DNA of 64,000 nt, taken from assembly GCF_000220395.1 (NCBI RefSeq), contig NW_004085963.1:30612-94611 (forward strand), in the 5' to 3' direction. Both the position numbers and the translations under genes were made by a program. The notes under the pieces were generated by a model. That model saw nothing but the letters and a program-made list of their open reading frames with translations. It did no database searches and had not been told where the DNA came from. Below are positions 52,088-64,000 of this stretch, piece after piece. This DNA is from Ichthyophthirius multifiliis (lineage: Eukaryota > Ciliophora > Oligohymenophorea > Hymenostomatida). How positions within the stretch are numbered: position 1 is the first letter of the stretch; the number at the start of each line of letters is the position of its first letter.

Positions 52088-54632
52088 CATAATTTTAATA
52101 TATATTATTCAAAGATTTATTTGATAGATTTTCTGATATATTATCTGTTATACTTTTTTATCCTTCATAATTTTCTATTATTTCCTCATTATTAAATTTG
52201 AATTTTTGTACGTCACCTTCTACCTATTAAATTCTTCTTAACGTTTAAAAATTATTAGTAATTCTAGCATATTATCCTCTTTCTTTTTAACCAATATCGT
52301 ATTTATGCCTTTATATTATGAAGTTTTTCCTAAATATTTATTAAACAATCGGACATTCATTATGAAAATGCATTTTTTATTCATTTTTGTTTTGGCTTTT
52401 GTTACAAAAAAAACATTCTATTTCTAAGTATTTATGTATTTTTTTTATTTATTATTGTATTAATATATCTTTTATTTCACTAAATTTTTCAAAGTCTATA
52501 TCAAATTATTTTAATATTTCTAGAAATTAATTTCTTTATATTCTTAAAAGAACAGTAAATTCGCAACTTTTTGCACTATATTTTCTTTATTGACCAGAAA
52601 AAAATTCTATATCTCCTTTTATTTTAATATATATTTTATTTTTTAAAATTGAAAAAAAAATATAAATATACCAAAATAATCGCCTTTTTTTAATTCAAAA
52701 AGTGTTTATAATTTTTATTTTTTTTAATCAAGTGTACATATAGTTACAGATCCTTACTATATAAAATAAATTGAATGATCTAAATTTTCGTTTTTTTCAA
52801 AAATAAGCTCTTCTGGCGCATATTTAATTTCTTATATAATATAAGGCATTTTTTCTAGTAAAAAACTTGAGAAATTTTTCTTAAAAATGTTTGAATTTAT
52901 CACTATTTTATTTGCATCTTATATTAGTCTTCTTTTTAAATCTTTAGAAAGCTAATTTACTATAACTTATTCATTTTCGTAATTATAGTAACCATTATTT
53001 CTCCAATAATATTCTAAATATTATCTTATTTTATATTATAGATTACTTTCGATTTTTTTTTTTCTCATATATCCATTCATAGTATTTATATCATTTTTTA
53101 TTTATTTAAACTAATTTCTCATTTCTTAAAAAATATTACCAACCTCAAATATTTATTAAAATATATGTATTTTTTAAAAATAAAAGATTACTTCATTTAT
53201 TGAATAGGCAAAAACTCCACAAACAATAAACATAATAATAATTTAAATCAATTTTTCAAGATCTGTTTAAGGAGAAATATCCCCATAACCAACTGTTACC
53301 ATAGTAACAGTATTAAAATAAAAAGAATTTAAATATTAAATATACCAATTTTCAAACATAAGTTCATATTTATGAAGCCAAGAATATTACTAATATCTAC
53401 CAATATATACCCATAGACATGATGTAGTATGAATTATATATATGTTTTTAAAAAGTAAAGATATTAGTCCTATTATTTATTAAGCCTTAGCTGAGAAATC
53501 AAAACGCATTTCTATTTTTTTAAAAAAAGCAGTTATTTTATAGATCTTTACAAAAAAAAAGAAAAAAAAAAATTAATTTATGTATTATCCGATTACTAAG
53601 CAACCTAATCCTATAAAATCATAATATAGGTCTTGTTTTTTAATGTTATATATATAAAAAAAAAATTAAATATTTGAATAGATTTATAGTTTCAAAAATG
53701 AAAATTTATATTTGTTTATTTAAAATAATAATATTATATTTACCTTTTTTCTTATATAAGTTCCATATTTCTTATCTATTATAAATAAACTTCCCAAATT
53801 AAAAATAAGCTGTATTTAAACATACAAAAACATCAATAATAAGAAAAAAAAATATGAAAAAGAACAAATTAACTTCCAAAAAAATAAGTTAACTTTGAAT
53901 ATTAACTCCAATAATTAATGGAATAATAATAATGAGTAAAATAACTAAAAGAAAAATGAAAAAATCCCACATTATAATTTAATTAGATGAAGGTAAAAAA
54001 ATACTAATTTTATTCTCTATATATGAAAAAATAACATTTTCTTTTTCTTCTTCCTATATAATTAAATTATCATTAATAATATGTTTATAAACATCATTTT
54101 TTTGATAGTTTTGGTATTTTCTTGAGGATAAAAGTTATATTAAAGCATCTTTTACTTTCTATATTCTTATACTAATTATAATTTTTCGAAAAATTCCATG
54201 CATTTTCGAATTATCTTATGCGTTTATTAAATCAGCATCAATATTTTAAATGAACTTTTTCGCAGCATCGGAAAAAAGATCACGTTATATAGGTTCATTT
54301 TATGATTATAATAAGTTTTTTTATTATTATAATATTTATTCTTATTCTTATAATATTTATTTTATTTCACTTAATTTTTCATCGCTTTTACTTTTAGGAG
54401 TTTTTTATTTAGATTGAAGGTCATTTAATTGAAATAATGTTAACTTTTTATGTTAGTTTTCGTCGATTAAATTTATCTTGATTATTTCATTCTTTTTTTG
54501 GATTAAATTGTTACTTTCAGAATCGATATAATCAAATTAATTATCAATATTTCTATCTTCTTTTAATGGCATTTTTAATTACGGGTCTTTTTGGATAGCT
54601 AACTCAATTTTAATCTTTTCTTTTTTCTCCAT
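50814..54632 (-). CDS. Second cyclic-nucleotide-binding K+ channel
   Basis: Starts MEKKEKIKIELAIQKD at 54632 and ends TGA 50816-50814, about 1,150 residues after several introns (for example GTAATC...TTTGAG around 53120-53170, GTATAT...AAAAG near 52625-52680, and one in the S4 region near 53550). S1 is MWDFFIFLLVILLIII, S2/S3 FFFLIIDVFVCLNTAYFQ, and the pore NTVTMVTVGYGDISPQ holds the K+ filter. The C-linker YLEYYWRNNGYYN leads to a cyclic-nucleotide fold (PEELIFEKNENLDHSIYF, LKKGDYFG^GDIEFFSGQ). Like the channel at 16-19 kb it then has a Cys/His cluster, here CFFCN, ten residues, HFHNECP. The tail is Asn/Ser-rich with (ATT)n-encoded poly-Asn. Exon borders are partly approximate. It is a paralogue, not a copy: protein similarity is confined to the core. 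Confidence 0.83.
50946..50990 (-). repeat. (ATT)n microsatellite encoding poly-Asn
   Basis: ATT units on the plus strand, AAT (Asn) in the frame of the second channel gene. Confidence 0.8.
52045..52087 (-). repeat. (ATT)n microsatellite encoding poly-Asn
   Basis: A second (ATT)n tract in the coding tail of the second channel gene, read as Asn on the minus strand. Confidence 0.8.
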
Positions 54633-55539
54633 ATTAGTTTTATTTTATTGAATTATGGTTGTTCTTTTTTAATTATTTTTTTTTTTATCTTTTTCGTTTT
54701 TAATTTATCTAATTATTAATAGTTTAATATTTTTAATTTTGTAATATATTATTCCGTCAATTTGTATTTTTTATAATTTTTTATTTGAGATTATACAAAA
54801 AAAAAAAAAAAAATATACTTTTTATATTTATTTATTTCTTAAAAAAACAAAATTATTTATATATTATAAAATAATATAATTTAAATTTATAAATTATTAT
54901 ATTTAAATATAAAATAAATTGATATTTTTGAACTATCATCATAATATTTATTTTTTTAATTTATTTTTTTTTAACAATTTTTTAATTTTGTAAGGTTTTT
55001 TTATTTTTATTCTAAATATATGATTATAGTTAAAAAAAGTTAATCATTTTTATTTTAAATATTTTTTCTTTTATGATAGCAAAATTCTAAATTTAAAATA
55101 AGTTAGAAAAATCTAATTATTTTAAATTAATAAATAAGAATATTAATTTTTATATAAAAAAAAAAGATTCTCTAAATATTTTTAAATTAAAAAATAATAA
55201 AAAAAATATTTATAAATATTAGTTAAAATAAATTTATATAAAAGGGAATTTTTATTGTATACATTTTTAATTATAAAATAATTAATTTTTTGATAAATTT
55301 CATAAAAATAAATATATATTCAATTTTTATTTAAACATTTTTAAAATATTATAAAAAGATAATTTATATTATATTACTTTATTATAAAAAATATTAAAAA
55401 AATTTAAAAATAAAAATAGGATTATCCATTTTTAATAATATTAAATAATTACATAACAATAATATTTATTTTATTAAAATTATAATATATAAAATTTATT
55501 TGTTATTTTTATATTCGAATTTAATATTTATAATAAAAA
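54633..55539. other. AT-rich intergenic spacer
   Basis: Between two minus-strand genes. A/T tracts; nothing identified. The promoter of the channel gene should be here. Confidence 0.55.
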
Positions 55540-56037
55540 TCATTTTATTTTATCTAAACAAAAGCTATAATTAATATTTGATGGATGATTAAATCTTTAA
55601 CTTATTTATTTGCTATTAACAATGTTATCATTTTAATTAAATAATCTGAAAATATTTTTAGAATTTAAATAATTTAAAGGTCTTTATTTAATTTATTTTT
55701 CATTGTCAATTTTAGTTTCTTAATTATGATTTTTAAAATTTCTTTTTGCCGATTGATTATCGCTTGGTTAGGATTTTAAATATTATTAATTATGTTAGGA
55801 AAACTATTTTTTCCCTCTTCTTATTTCTTAATTTTATTAATTATTATTAGGAGTTTCATATCTTTTTTTTTAACTTATTTTTTATTATTATTATTAAAAT
55901 AATTGTTATTTTTATAAGTTATTATCAGATTATAGTTTTATCTGACAAAAGCTTTTTTTTAAAATATGCTTAGGAGGATTAAACGTTTTATAAGGGTTTT
56001 CAGAACAAAATATTGTTTTTCTACCTAAATTTGACAT
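55540..56037 (-). CDS. Small basic Gln/Asn-rich protein of unknown function
   Basis: Single exon of 166 codons, 165 residues, ATG at 56037 and TGA 55542-55540. The N-terminus MSNLGRKTIFCSENPYKTFN and the following PPKHILKKSFCQIK have mixed composition with two Cys and look conserved. The middle carries a short poly-Gln run encoded by TAA codons, and the rest is basic and Asn/Gln-rich (KRYETPNNN, EIRRGKKQFSQ, KSQPSDNQSAKRNF). No membrane segment. Family not recognised; basic, disordered composition would suit a nucleic-acid or cytoskeletal adaptor, but this is guesswork. Open only under code 6, because many codons are TAA/TAG. Confidence 0.6.
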
Positions 56038-56077
56038 TTGTATATTATTATTTATTAATGAAAATTATAATATTTAA

Positions 56078-56138
<61 letters not shown>

Positions 56139-56478
56139 TTATTATATATATATTTTATTATATTATTATTTATATTTTTTATATTTTTATATTTAATATA
56201 AATTAATTAGTAAAATTTAAATTTTATATATATTTATTTAATATAATATATGTTTAATTTTTAACAAAACATTATACATATTTTTTAAAGAGTATTGTTA
56301 TATATAATAATATAAATTAAATATATATAAAAAAAGTAATACATTTATATATATAAATTAGAATAATTAAACTATTAAATTGATTAAAATTAAATAATTT
56401 ATAAAAAATTTATATATTAAATATTTAAAATGATATTAATGTTAAAAATAATTATTATAATAATAATATTGATAATAA

Positions 56479-56519
<41 letters not shown>

Positions 56520-56832
56520 TTAAAATATTAATAATGATAATAATAATAATTTAAATATTATTATTAACTTTAATAATAAATATATAATAATTATTAAATT
56601 TTTATGATTTGTATATTTATTTGTAAATTAATTTTATAATAAACTTTTTTTTTTTGATTTTTTTGCTTTATTTATATATATATATATATTTATTTAATTT
56701 ATATTTTTATTAATATATTTTTTATAATTTTTTTTTTATATAATTAATAAATAAATTTAAAAAAAAATTATAAAAAATTTATTATATTATAATATCTTTT
56801 TATAATAAAAATAAAAAATTTTAAATTCTATA
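56038..56832. other. Divergent spacer with (ATT)n and (AAT)n tracts
   Basis: Contains (ATT)n at about 56081-56137 and AAT-rich repeats at about 56448-56560. An open plus frame at 56013-56201 is only the translation of the (ATT)n tract. No gene seen. Confidence 0.6.
56081..56137. repeat. (ATT)n microsatellite
   Basis: About nineteen uninterrupted ATT units. Confidence 0.9.
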
Positions 56833-57791
<959 letters not shown>

Positions 57792-59300
57792 GTTTATTTT
57801 AATAATTTTTATTAGTATTGAATATATTAAAAATTTAATAATAATATGGTTTTTTTTTATATTTTTTTAATTAAAAGATCTTTTATGATTTTTAAACTAT
57901 ATTTACATCTTATATTAAAATTCTTATATAAGATATTAATAATATTTATTGTTATATTATAATTAAAAATTATTGAATTTAAAAATGTATTTTATTTATT
58001 ATTTATTTAAAAGTCTACTTTAAATTTCTTGATTTTTTTTTAATAATTTTTAAAGATTTTAATGTTATAAAAAAGTAAATAATAAATATAAACTTAAAAT
58101 TTTAAATCTATATAATATAAATATTGATAATTGAAATATTTATATTATTATAAAAAATGTATTTTAAAAGGATAAACTGATTTTTAAATATAATTATATA
58201 ATTAATAAATACATATTAATATTTTAAAAATACATTTATAAATAATAATTTAAAATTATATAATTTTTCTTTGTGTTCATAAATTAAGTTGTTATTATTT
58301 TATAAAAATTATGTTTTGATGTAATTGAGTTCAAAATAAAAAATTTAGAAGTAAAAAATATTAATAAACCTAAAATTTTAAGTTCTATTTAAAGTGTTAA
58401 TGCAATATTAAAAACTTATTACATCAATTAATTTTTTTTAAATTAATTAGAAAATATAATTCAAAAAGTATAAAAAATAATAATCATATTAAATTAATTT
58501 TATTAAAAATAAAAATATGCATAATAATAGTTATATATTTAAAGTGTAAATATATTATACAAATGAAGTACACTTACATCTTATATAATATAAATAAATG
58601 TTAAATTTTTTAGAAATATTTTTGATTATAAAATTAATTAAAATAAAGTTACAAATATATTAAAATTTTAAATATAAAATATTTATATGTTTAATTTTAA
58701 AATAATTAATGTTTTTTAATAAAAATTATTTTTTTTTGAAATTATATTATGATTATAGCATTATTTTTTAATATATATATATATATAATAAATCATTTTT
58801 AATTTTTGTTTTTATGATAGTATTTATATTAATTAAAATATTTACTAAATATATTAATGAAAATTTATATTTAAATAAAATAATAAGTAAATAAAAAGTC
58901 TTCATATTTTTATATTTATGTAAATATATATATATTCATATTTATTTATTTTTATTTATATATTATATATTCAGAGATTATTTTAATTTTAATTAAGAAT
59001 TTAATCATTCTAATTAGCAATAAAACTAATTTGATTTATTTGTTAATTCTAATAAAAAAAAAAATTAAAAAAGACTACTTGTATTTTAGTATATAAACTT
59101 AGACATTTATAAAAATATTTAAATAAAATATTCAAAATTTCATATATAAATTCATTAAATATTTTTTTCTTTAAAAAATCATTATAAAATGATAATTTAA
59201 ATCCTTCTTTGAAAATATATTTATTATCAAATCTGAAATATTAAAAAAAATTATATAAATTTTAATAAAGAATGTTATTTTTAATTAATAAATATTGCTA
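57792..59300. other. AT-rich intergenic spacer
   Basis: A/T tracts with a few short TA runs; no gene or RNA seen. Confidence 0.5.
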
Positions 59301-59847
59301 ATGAGAATTTAAAAAACTATGCAATCGATAATTAATTTTTTTTTAAATTTGATTGCTAATGTTACTATTGTTTTTTACTAATGTGATTATAATGTTGTTG
59401 GGAAAAATAAAATATAAAATTCTTATTATAAATTGGTATAAATATAATAATAATTAGATGAAAATAATAAAGGTAACTTTTAATTGGAATATAATAATAG
59501 TTTTTAAGAGATATAAATATAAAAAATTTGAATATAAAAAAATTATAAAAAAGAATTAAAATGTTTTTAATAATGAATCAATAAATTTAAAAATATTATA
59601 GACATAAAGTAATAGAAATATTCAGAAAAATAATATATTGAAAAGCAAAAGAGAAATATAAAGCAAAGTTTTAATAAAATTAGTTCTATGTATAAGAAAT
59701 ATATATTCAAATAAAGCAAAAATAAAGAATTTATATTTTAATATAATCAAATATATATATATTATAAAAATATAATTAAATTGTATATAATAAAAAAGAT
59801 TAATTGAAAAATAATAAACAAAAAAATGTATTCATTTAATTATATGA
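59301..59847 (+). CDS. Tentative small gene, unknown
   Basis: From ATG at 59301 a code-6 frame reads MRIQKTMQSIINFF, NVTIVFYQCDYNVVGKNK and QLDENNKGNFQLEYNNS before a TGA. Shifting one base at the A6 run 59521-59526 joins it to a second protein-like frame (NVFNNESINLKILQ, KSKREIQSKVLIKLVLC) ending at TGA 59845-59847, about 182 residues in all. GC is higher than in the flanks. No family recognised. The repeated pattern of homopolymer shifts elsewhere makes this join believable but it remains weak. Confidence 0.35.
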
Positions 59848-59891
59848 AGAAAAAAATAGACTATAAAGAAATAAAAAAAAAATATAAAATG

Positions 59892-59942
<51 letters not shown>

Positions 59943-60797
59943 ATGTAAAAATATTAAAAAAAATAAAAAAAAAATACAATAAATAATAAATATAATTATA
60001 TATTATCAAATATAAATATTTATTAGTATTGAATTTAATTATTAAAAGTCAAAGAAACATAAATAAAATTAATTTTAAATATTTCTAATATATCATTTAT
60101 ATTATTTTATTTTAAATATCTATGAATTTGTAAAATTAGATGAAGATGATAAATATAAAATGAATTTAAATATATATATATATAAATATATAAATATATA
60201 AATATATAAATATATAAATATATATATATTTAAATATATATATATAATCATATATTTTTTTTTATTTTATATTTTTATATATATAAATCTTTTTTCATTT
60301 ATATAAGATTTCTTGTTATAAATATAATAAAATCTTTTTTAATTTATCATTAATATCTTATTAGATATATAATTTTTTAATATATTTATATATACTTAAA
60401 AATTAAATGCCAATTTTTTTACCTTTATTATAATCTTATTTAAATAGATTATTAATAGTTCTTAATTTTTTTTTTGAAATGGTTTTAAGATTTTTAGAAA
60501 ATATAATTTTTCTTTATAGCTGTATTAAGAATAATTTGATTATTATCTATATTTATTTTTATAAATTTATATCTTTAATAAAGGCAAAAAAGCAAATAAT
60601 TATAATTAGAAATAAATTTATATATATTTAAGATTAAATATAATAGTTTAATTATTTTCTATTTTTAATTAATTTTTTTTATAATAATATTAATATTTTA
60701 ACATCAATAAAATATGTATATTTTTTTTAAAATATATATATATACATTTATTTATATATAATGTTTTTATATTATTAACTGATAAAATATACAAACA
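59848..60797. other. AT-rich spacer with TA and AAATATAT tracts
   Basis: Contains (TA)n at about 59895-59938 and AAATATAT-type repeats at about 60170-60245. No gene seen. Confidence 0.55.
59895..59938. repeat. (TA)n microsatellite
   Basis: Uninterrupted TA dinucleotides. Confidence 0.88.
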
Positions 60798-62441
60798 TCA
60801 AAATTTATTTTTAAATAAATATTAAAGTACATTTAATTTATTTTAATTTTACTACAAATCTTCATTAGTTGCCTATTCAAATACGCTTACATATCTTTTG
60901 TGTTTATTTCCTGTATTATACTAGTATTAATACTATTATTAACTAATCGGTGAATTATTAGTGAAATTAGTTTGCAAACTAATTTATGTATTCAATGCAT
61001 GATTATTATTATTATTTGTATTTATAAAAGACTTTAAGGCTATTTATAAAGCCTAATAAAAAAAGGCTTAATCTCTATTTTTATTGGAAAAAATTTCGTA
61101 TATTTAATTCTATATAAGATCTATTTACTGTTTATTTTCTGACTATTATAAATGTATTTTTTAAAAAATAGTTTAAAAAAGATTATTTTAATTTTATTAA
61201 AAATTATATATTTCTTCCCTTGAAAGAATTAAGGAAAAAAGCAAAGCAATTAAAATTTATTCTTTTTTTTAGAAAATATTTATATTTTATTCATCCAAAA
61301 ATTATTTTTTCATCTCCTATAATTAAAAAATTACACTCTAAAATTAATTTTCTTTTATTTCGATTTCCAAAAGTATACTATTCACCTCATTTTTAATTTC
61401 CGAATTTTAATTTTTCCAAAAGTCGACTTCTTTATCTAAATTCTCATTTATATTTTTTTCCTATATTTTCTCTTCTAATTATTCCAAAAGAATATCATTT
61501 TCTTATTTTAATTGTTAATTTTGAAAAATAAGTTACTCGAAATTACTTTTTTAATAAATATTTTTTTATTCATTTTTTGTCTTTTCCTGCTTTATAATCT
61601 CCACAAAAGTAAATCTTAAGTTATTCGAAGATTCCTAAAATACTTACCTTGTTTTTCCCAATTAAGCTTGTAGATTTCGAATATCTTCTTAATACTTTTC
61701 AATAAAAAAACTCTTATTTTAATCTTTTTTTAAGTACTCTTTTTCCATTAATTATTACAAGACCTTGACAAAAAGTCCTTTGATTTGCACTGAAGGGGCC
61801 ACAATTTCTAATTTTTATCCATTTAAAAATTCTAGGGCAAAAAAGCATTCTTTTGCGACATTTTTAGGTAAAAATCTATCAGTTTATGTTAAAATTTATT
61901 TGATATTTTTTAAGAAAATAATTTAATTTTTTTCAGGGAAAAAGCTTTTATTAGACTTCCAACAAAAAGCATTAATATGTGGGGAATAAAAAAAAGTTCT
62001 TATATGCAAATTCTTATTATTTTTCCTAGAAAATTTCCACATTTAAACCCCTTATAACAAACACGAAAAGTTCTCATATTTCTCTTCTATTTTGTTAATT
62101 ATACTATATGATATTTCAAACTAAGCTTCCAATTATTAAATATTTTACTCCATTTCAGTAAATATTCTCTCGATTTTTTCCTTCTCAGTGTTTAATTAGG
62201 TACTTATTTTACATAAAAAGTCCTAATCTGTTAAACTTTAATTTATTTTTAATGATTGTTCGACTTTAAGTGGTTCATAGATAGTTTTAAACTATCTGTT
62301 CATGGGTTTAGGGGATTCTTGGTATTAAATTATGGATTAAGGAGAGTCTTAATAGGTAGGTTTATTTATTTAAGTAGGAGATTATTTAGGATATATTGAA
62401 TTTGTAAAATTATTATTAGTTTGTAAAATTATTTATTTCAT
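60798..62441 (-). CDS. PH-like domain and coiled-coil protein
   Basis: Single exon of 548 codons, 547 residues, ATG at 62441, TGA 60800-60798, no frame break. A disordered N-terminus with many Ser/Gln-Pro (KQSPTQINKPTYQDSPQS, QESPKPMNR) is followed by a short coiled coil (TEKEKIERIFTEMEQNIQQL). Residues about 133-235 resemble a PH or PH-like fold: MWKFSRKNNKNLHIRTFFYS then INAFCWKS and IFLKNIKQILTQ, the usual basic strand and the Trp in the middle, ending near FVKVLQQLMEKEYL. A long coiled coil (residues about 255-440) completes it. PH-like domains bind phosphoinositides or partners, so a membrane or basal-body adaptor is possible, but no specific family is recognised. Expressed alone; nearest neighbours are tentative genes. 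Confidence 0.68.
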
Positions 62442-62586
62442 TTTTAATTTTTTGTTTAATTTTTTAAATTTTGAAAAAAATACAAATAATATTATAATTT
62501 TTAATTTTTAAATTTTTTAATACTACAAAAAAAAAAAAATTCAACAATTAATTAAATTAAAAAAGCCTTTTATAAATAATAAATTC

Positions 62587-63480
62587 TCAATTTAAATTTT
62601 TTGATAATAAAATCATGAACAAATAATATACCTACTACAATTTTTTCCTATATTCTTTTTTTTTTTAATAGAATTCTTGTATTTTATTCAAAACTTCAAA
62701 ATAATCCATAAAAAGGTATGTTCAAATCAATAAAAAAACATCAAAACATTCATTCAAATAATTTTCCCGTTTTTTTTTTTTTTTTCTATAATATAATAAA
62801 ATTACTTTTCTCGACATCATAAGTGCTTTAAATTTCATAAAAATAATAATTTTTTATAAATATAACTTTAATATATTCTAATTGAAAATATCTTCGTCTA
62901 TTATATGTATTATATTTATTTATTTTTAATTATTATTGTTTTCATATTAGTTATTATTTTATTAATTTTCTTTATTTTGTTAACTAATAGTTGCTTTTTT
63001 TTATTAAATTATTTCCATAAGTAATTAATTCTTTATTTTAATAAATATAGAAGGAAAAAGTTTAACAGTATATTTAATGTCTTAACAAAAAAAAACTAAT
63101 AGTTATTATTTTCTTATTTTTTTTAGAATGATTTTTTTACTTTTTTTATTTAATATACTTACTAATATTTTATAACGTTTTTATCTATTAATTAAAAAAT
63201 AAATGTGGTCACTTTTCCATATTCAGATTTTACTTTTATAATTTCGTCTTCTCATAATTATTATGCTAAAATATTAAATTTAGGATTATATTAAATATAA
63301 ATTTCTCATTTTAATTTCACAAAATATGAAAAAAAAATTATGTTTTCCTTTTTTTATTCCCTGTATCTTCTATTGAAAATTTTATTCAACTAAATTAATT
63401 TTAATAAAACTTTTATAGTAAATTTAAAGTATTTCCAATAAAATTAACTTATTTATTATAAATTTTATTAATTTATTATT
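62587..63480 (-). CDS. Tentative multi-exon gene, unknown, ends uncertain
   Basis: Protein-like segments are strung along the minus strand: VEQNFQQKIQGIKKGKHNF, then DEIIKVKSEYGKVTTFIFQ, then CQDIKYTVKLFPSIFIKIKN, then IIHIIDEDIFNQNILKL. They join in frame if introns at about 63251-63321 (GTGAAATT...TATGAG) and 63113-63162 (GTAAGTATA...AATAAG) are removed. A last 54-nt intron giving RENYLNEFLNKIQEFYQ and a stop at 62589-62587 is possible; without it the frame ends at TGA 62724-62722. No ATG was found in the first exon, so the 5' end is missing or spliced further upstream. Function unknown; the acceptor TATGAG is unusual for this window. Confidence 0.42.
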
Positions 63481-64000
63481 TAAATTTTTAATTACAAATA
63501 TTAAATTGAATATAGTAATGTTAGCAAAAATATTCAAAAAACAAATTATTTAATATGTTAATACATATATATCAAAATAGTAGCAATTTAAAAAAGTATA
63601 CAGGATGAAAGTAATGCAAAATACAATATATCATTAACCAAAAAAATTAATTATTTAATACTTACTAATATTAGAATTAAATAAATTTTTAAAGTATATT
63701 TATATTATAAAAATAATAATAAAAATATATATAAAAAATATATGATTAATAATAAATTAATAATAATATATAATAAAATACATATTATAATAATTAAATA
63801 ATAAATAATTTTCTTTTATAAACATTTTATATATGACTAAATATTTTATTTTAATTTAAATAAAAATAAATATATATATTTTTCTTATATATATATTTTA
63901 ATTTTTAATATAATTTTATAAAATAATGTTTAATAATATTTATATTATAATCTGCAATTTTAATATATTGAATTCTTTATATATATAATATATATATATA
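63481..64000. other. AT-rich end of window
   Basis: A/T tracts and short TA runs. It may include the unidentified first exon of the preceding minus-strand gene. No telomeric C4A2-type repeat is present, so the window does not reach a chromosome end. Confidence 0.45.

Noticed and set aside
56013-56201. Plus open frame with poly-Ile
   Set aside because: Translation of an (ATT)n microsatellite, overlapping the start of a better supported minus-strand gene.
63252-63308. TGA decoded as Trp
   Set aside because: All well-identified genes here stop at TGA, and an intron removes both codons.

Overview
The window looks like macronuclear DNA of an oligohymenophorean ciliate, most likely an Ichthyophthirius-like hymenostome. 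It is extremely AT-rich. Every recognisable gene reads only when TAA and TAG encode glutamine and TGA is the sole stop (genetic code 6). Introns are short (mostly 40-110 nt), AT-rich and GT...AG. Long runs of (TA)n and (AAT)n fill the spacers. The genus is inferred from base composition and code. I saw no tRNA, rRNA, telomere repeat, transposon or virus-like element.

Layout. 0.7-8.2 kb: three ciliate-type Gln/Asn-rich proteins of unknown function (one minus, two plus). 9.2-13.4 kb: an MFS transporter, a stretch of possibly decayed coding DNA, and a doublecortin-domain protein kinase, all minus. 14.0-19.7 kb: a small Tim chaperone (plus), then an importin-alpha-like ARM protein and a cyclic-nucleotide-binding K+ channel (both minus). 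21.2-25.4 kb: two plus-strand unknowns, one of them coiled-coil. 27.9-37.3 kb: five... in fact four minus genes, namely a ciliate two-TM membrane protein, an ankyrin-Sec7 Arf-GEF, malectin and the RNA lariat debranching enzyme DBR1. 38.8-48.8 kb: a giant plus-strand ubiquitin hydrolase of the USP9X/USP34 type. 49.2-56.0 kb, minus: Rab geranylgeranyltransferase alpha, a second cyclic-nucleotide-binding K+ channel and a small unknown. 56.8-57.8 kb: dolichol-phosphate mannosyltransferase (plus). 59-63.5 kb: two tentative genes flanking a PH-like/coiled-coil protein.

The genes are independent housekeeping and signalling genes and form no operon. Themes that recur are membrane traffic (Sec7, RabGGTase), ER glycoprotein handling (malectin, DPM1), RNA splicing turnover (DBR1, which fits an intron-rich genome) and cyclic-nucleotide K+ channels. 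Eight genes change frame by exactly one base at an A/T homopolymer. The even pattern suggests sequence errors at homopolymers, although slippage cannot be excluded from sequence alone. The most interesting architecture is the ankyrin + Sec7 protein, whose catalytic-loop glutamate appears to be aspartate.
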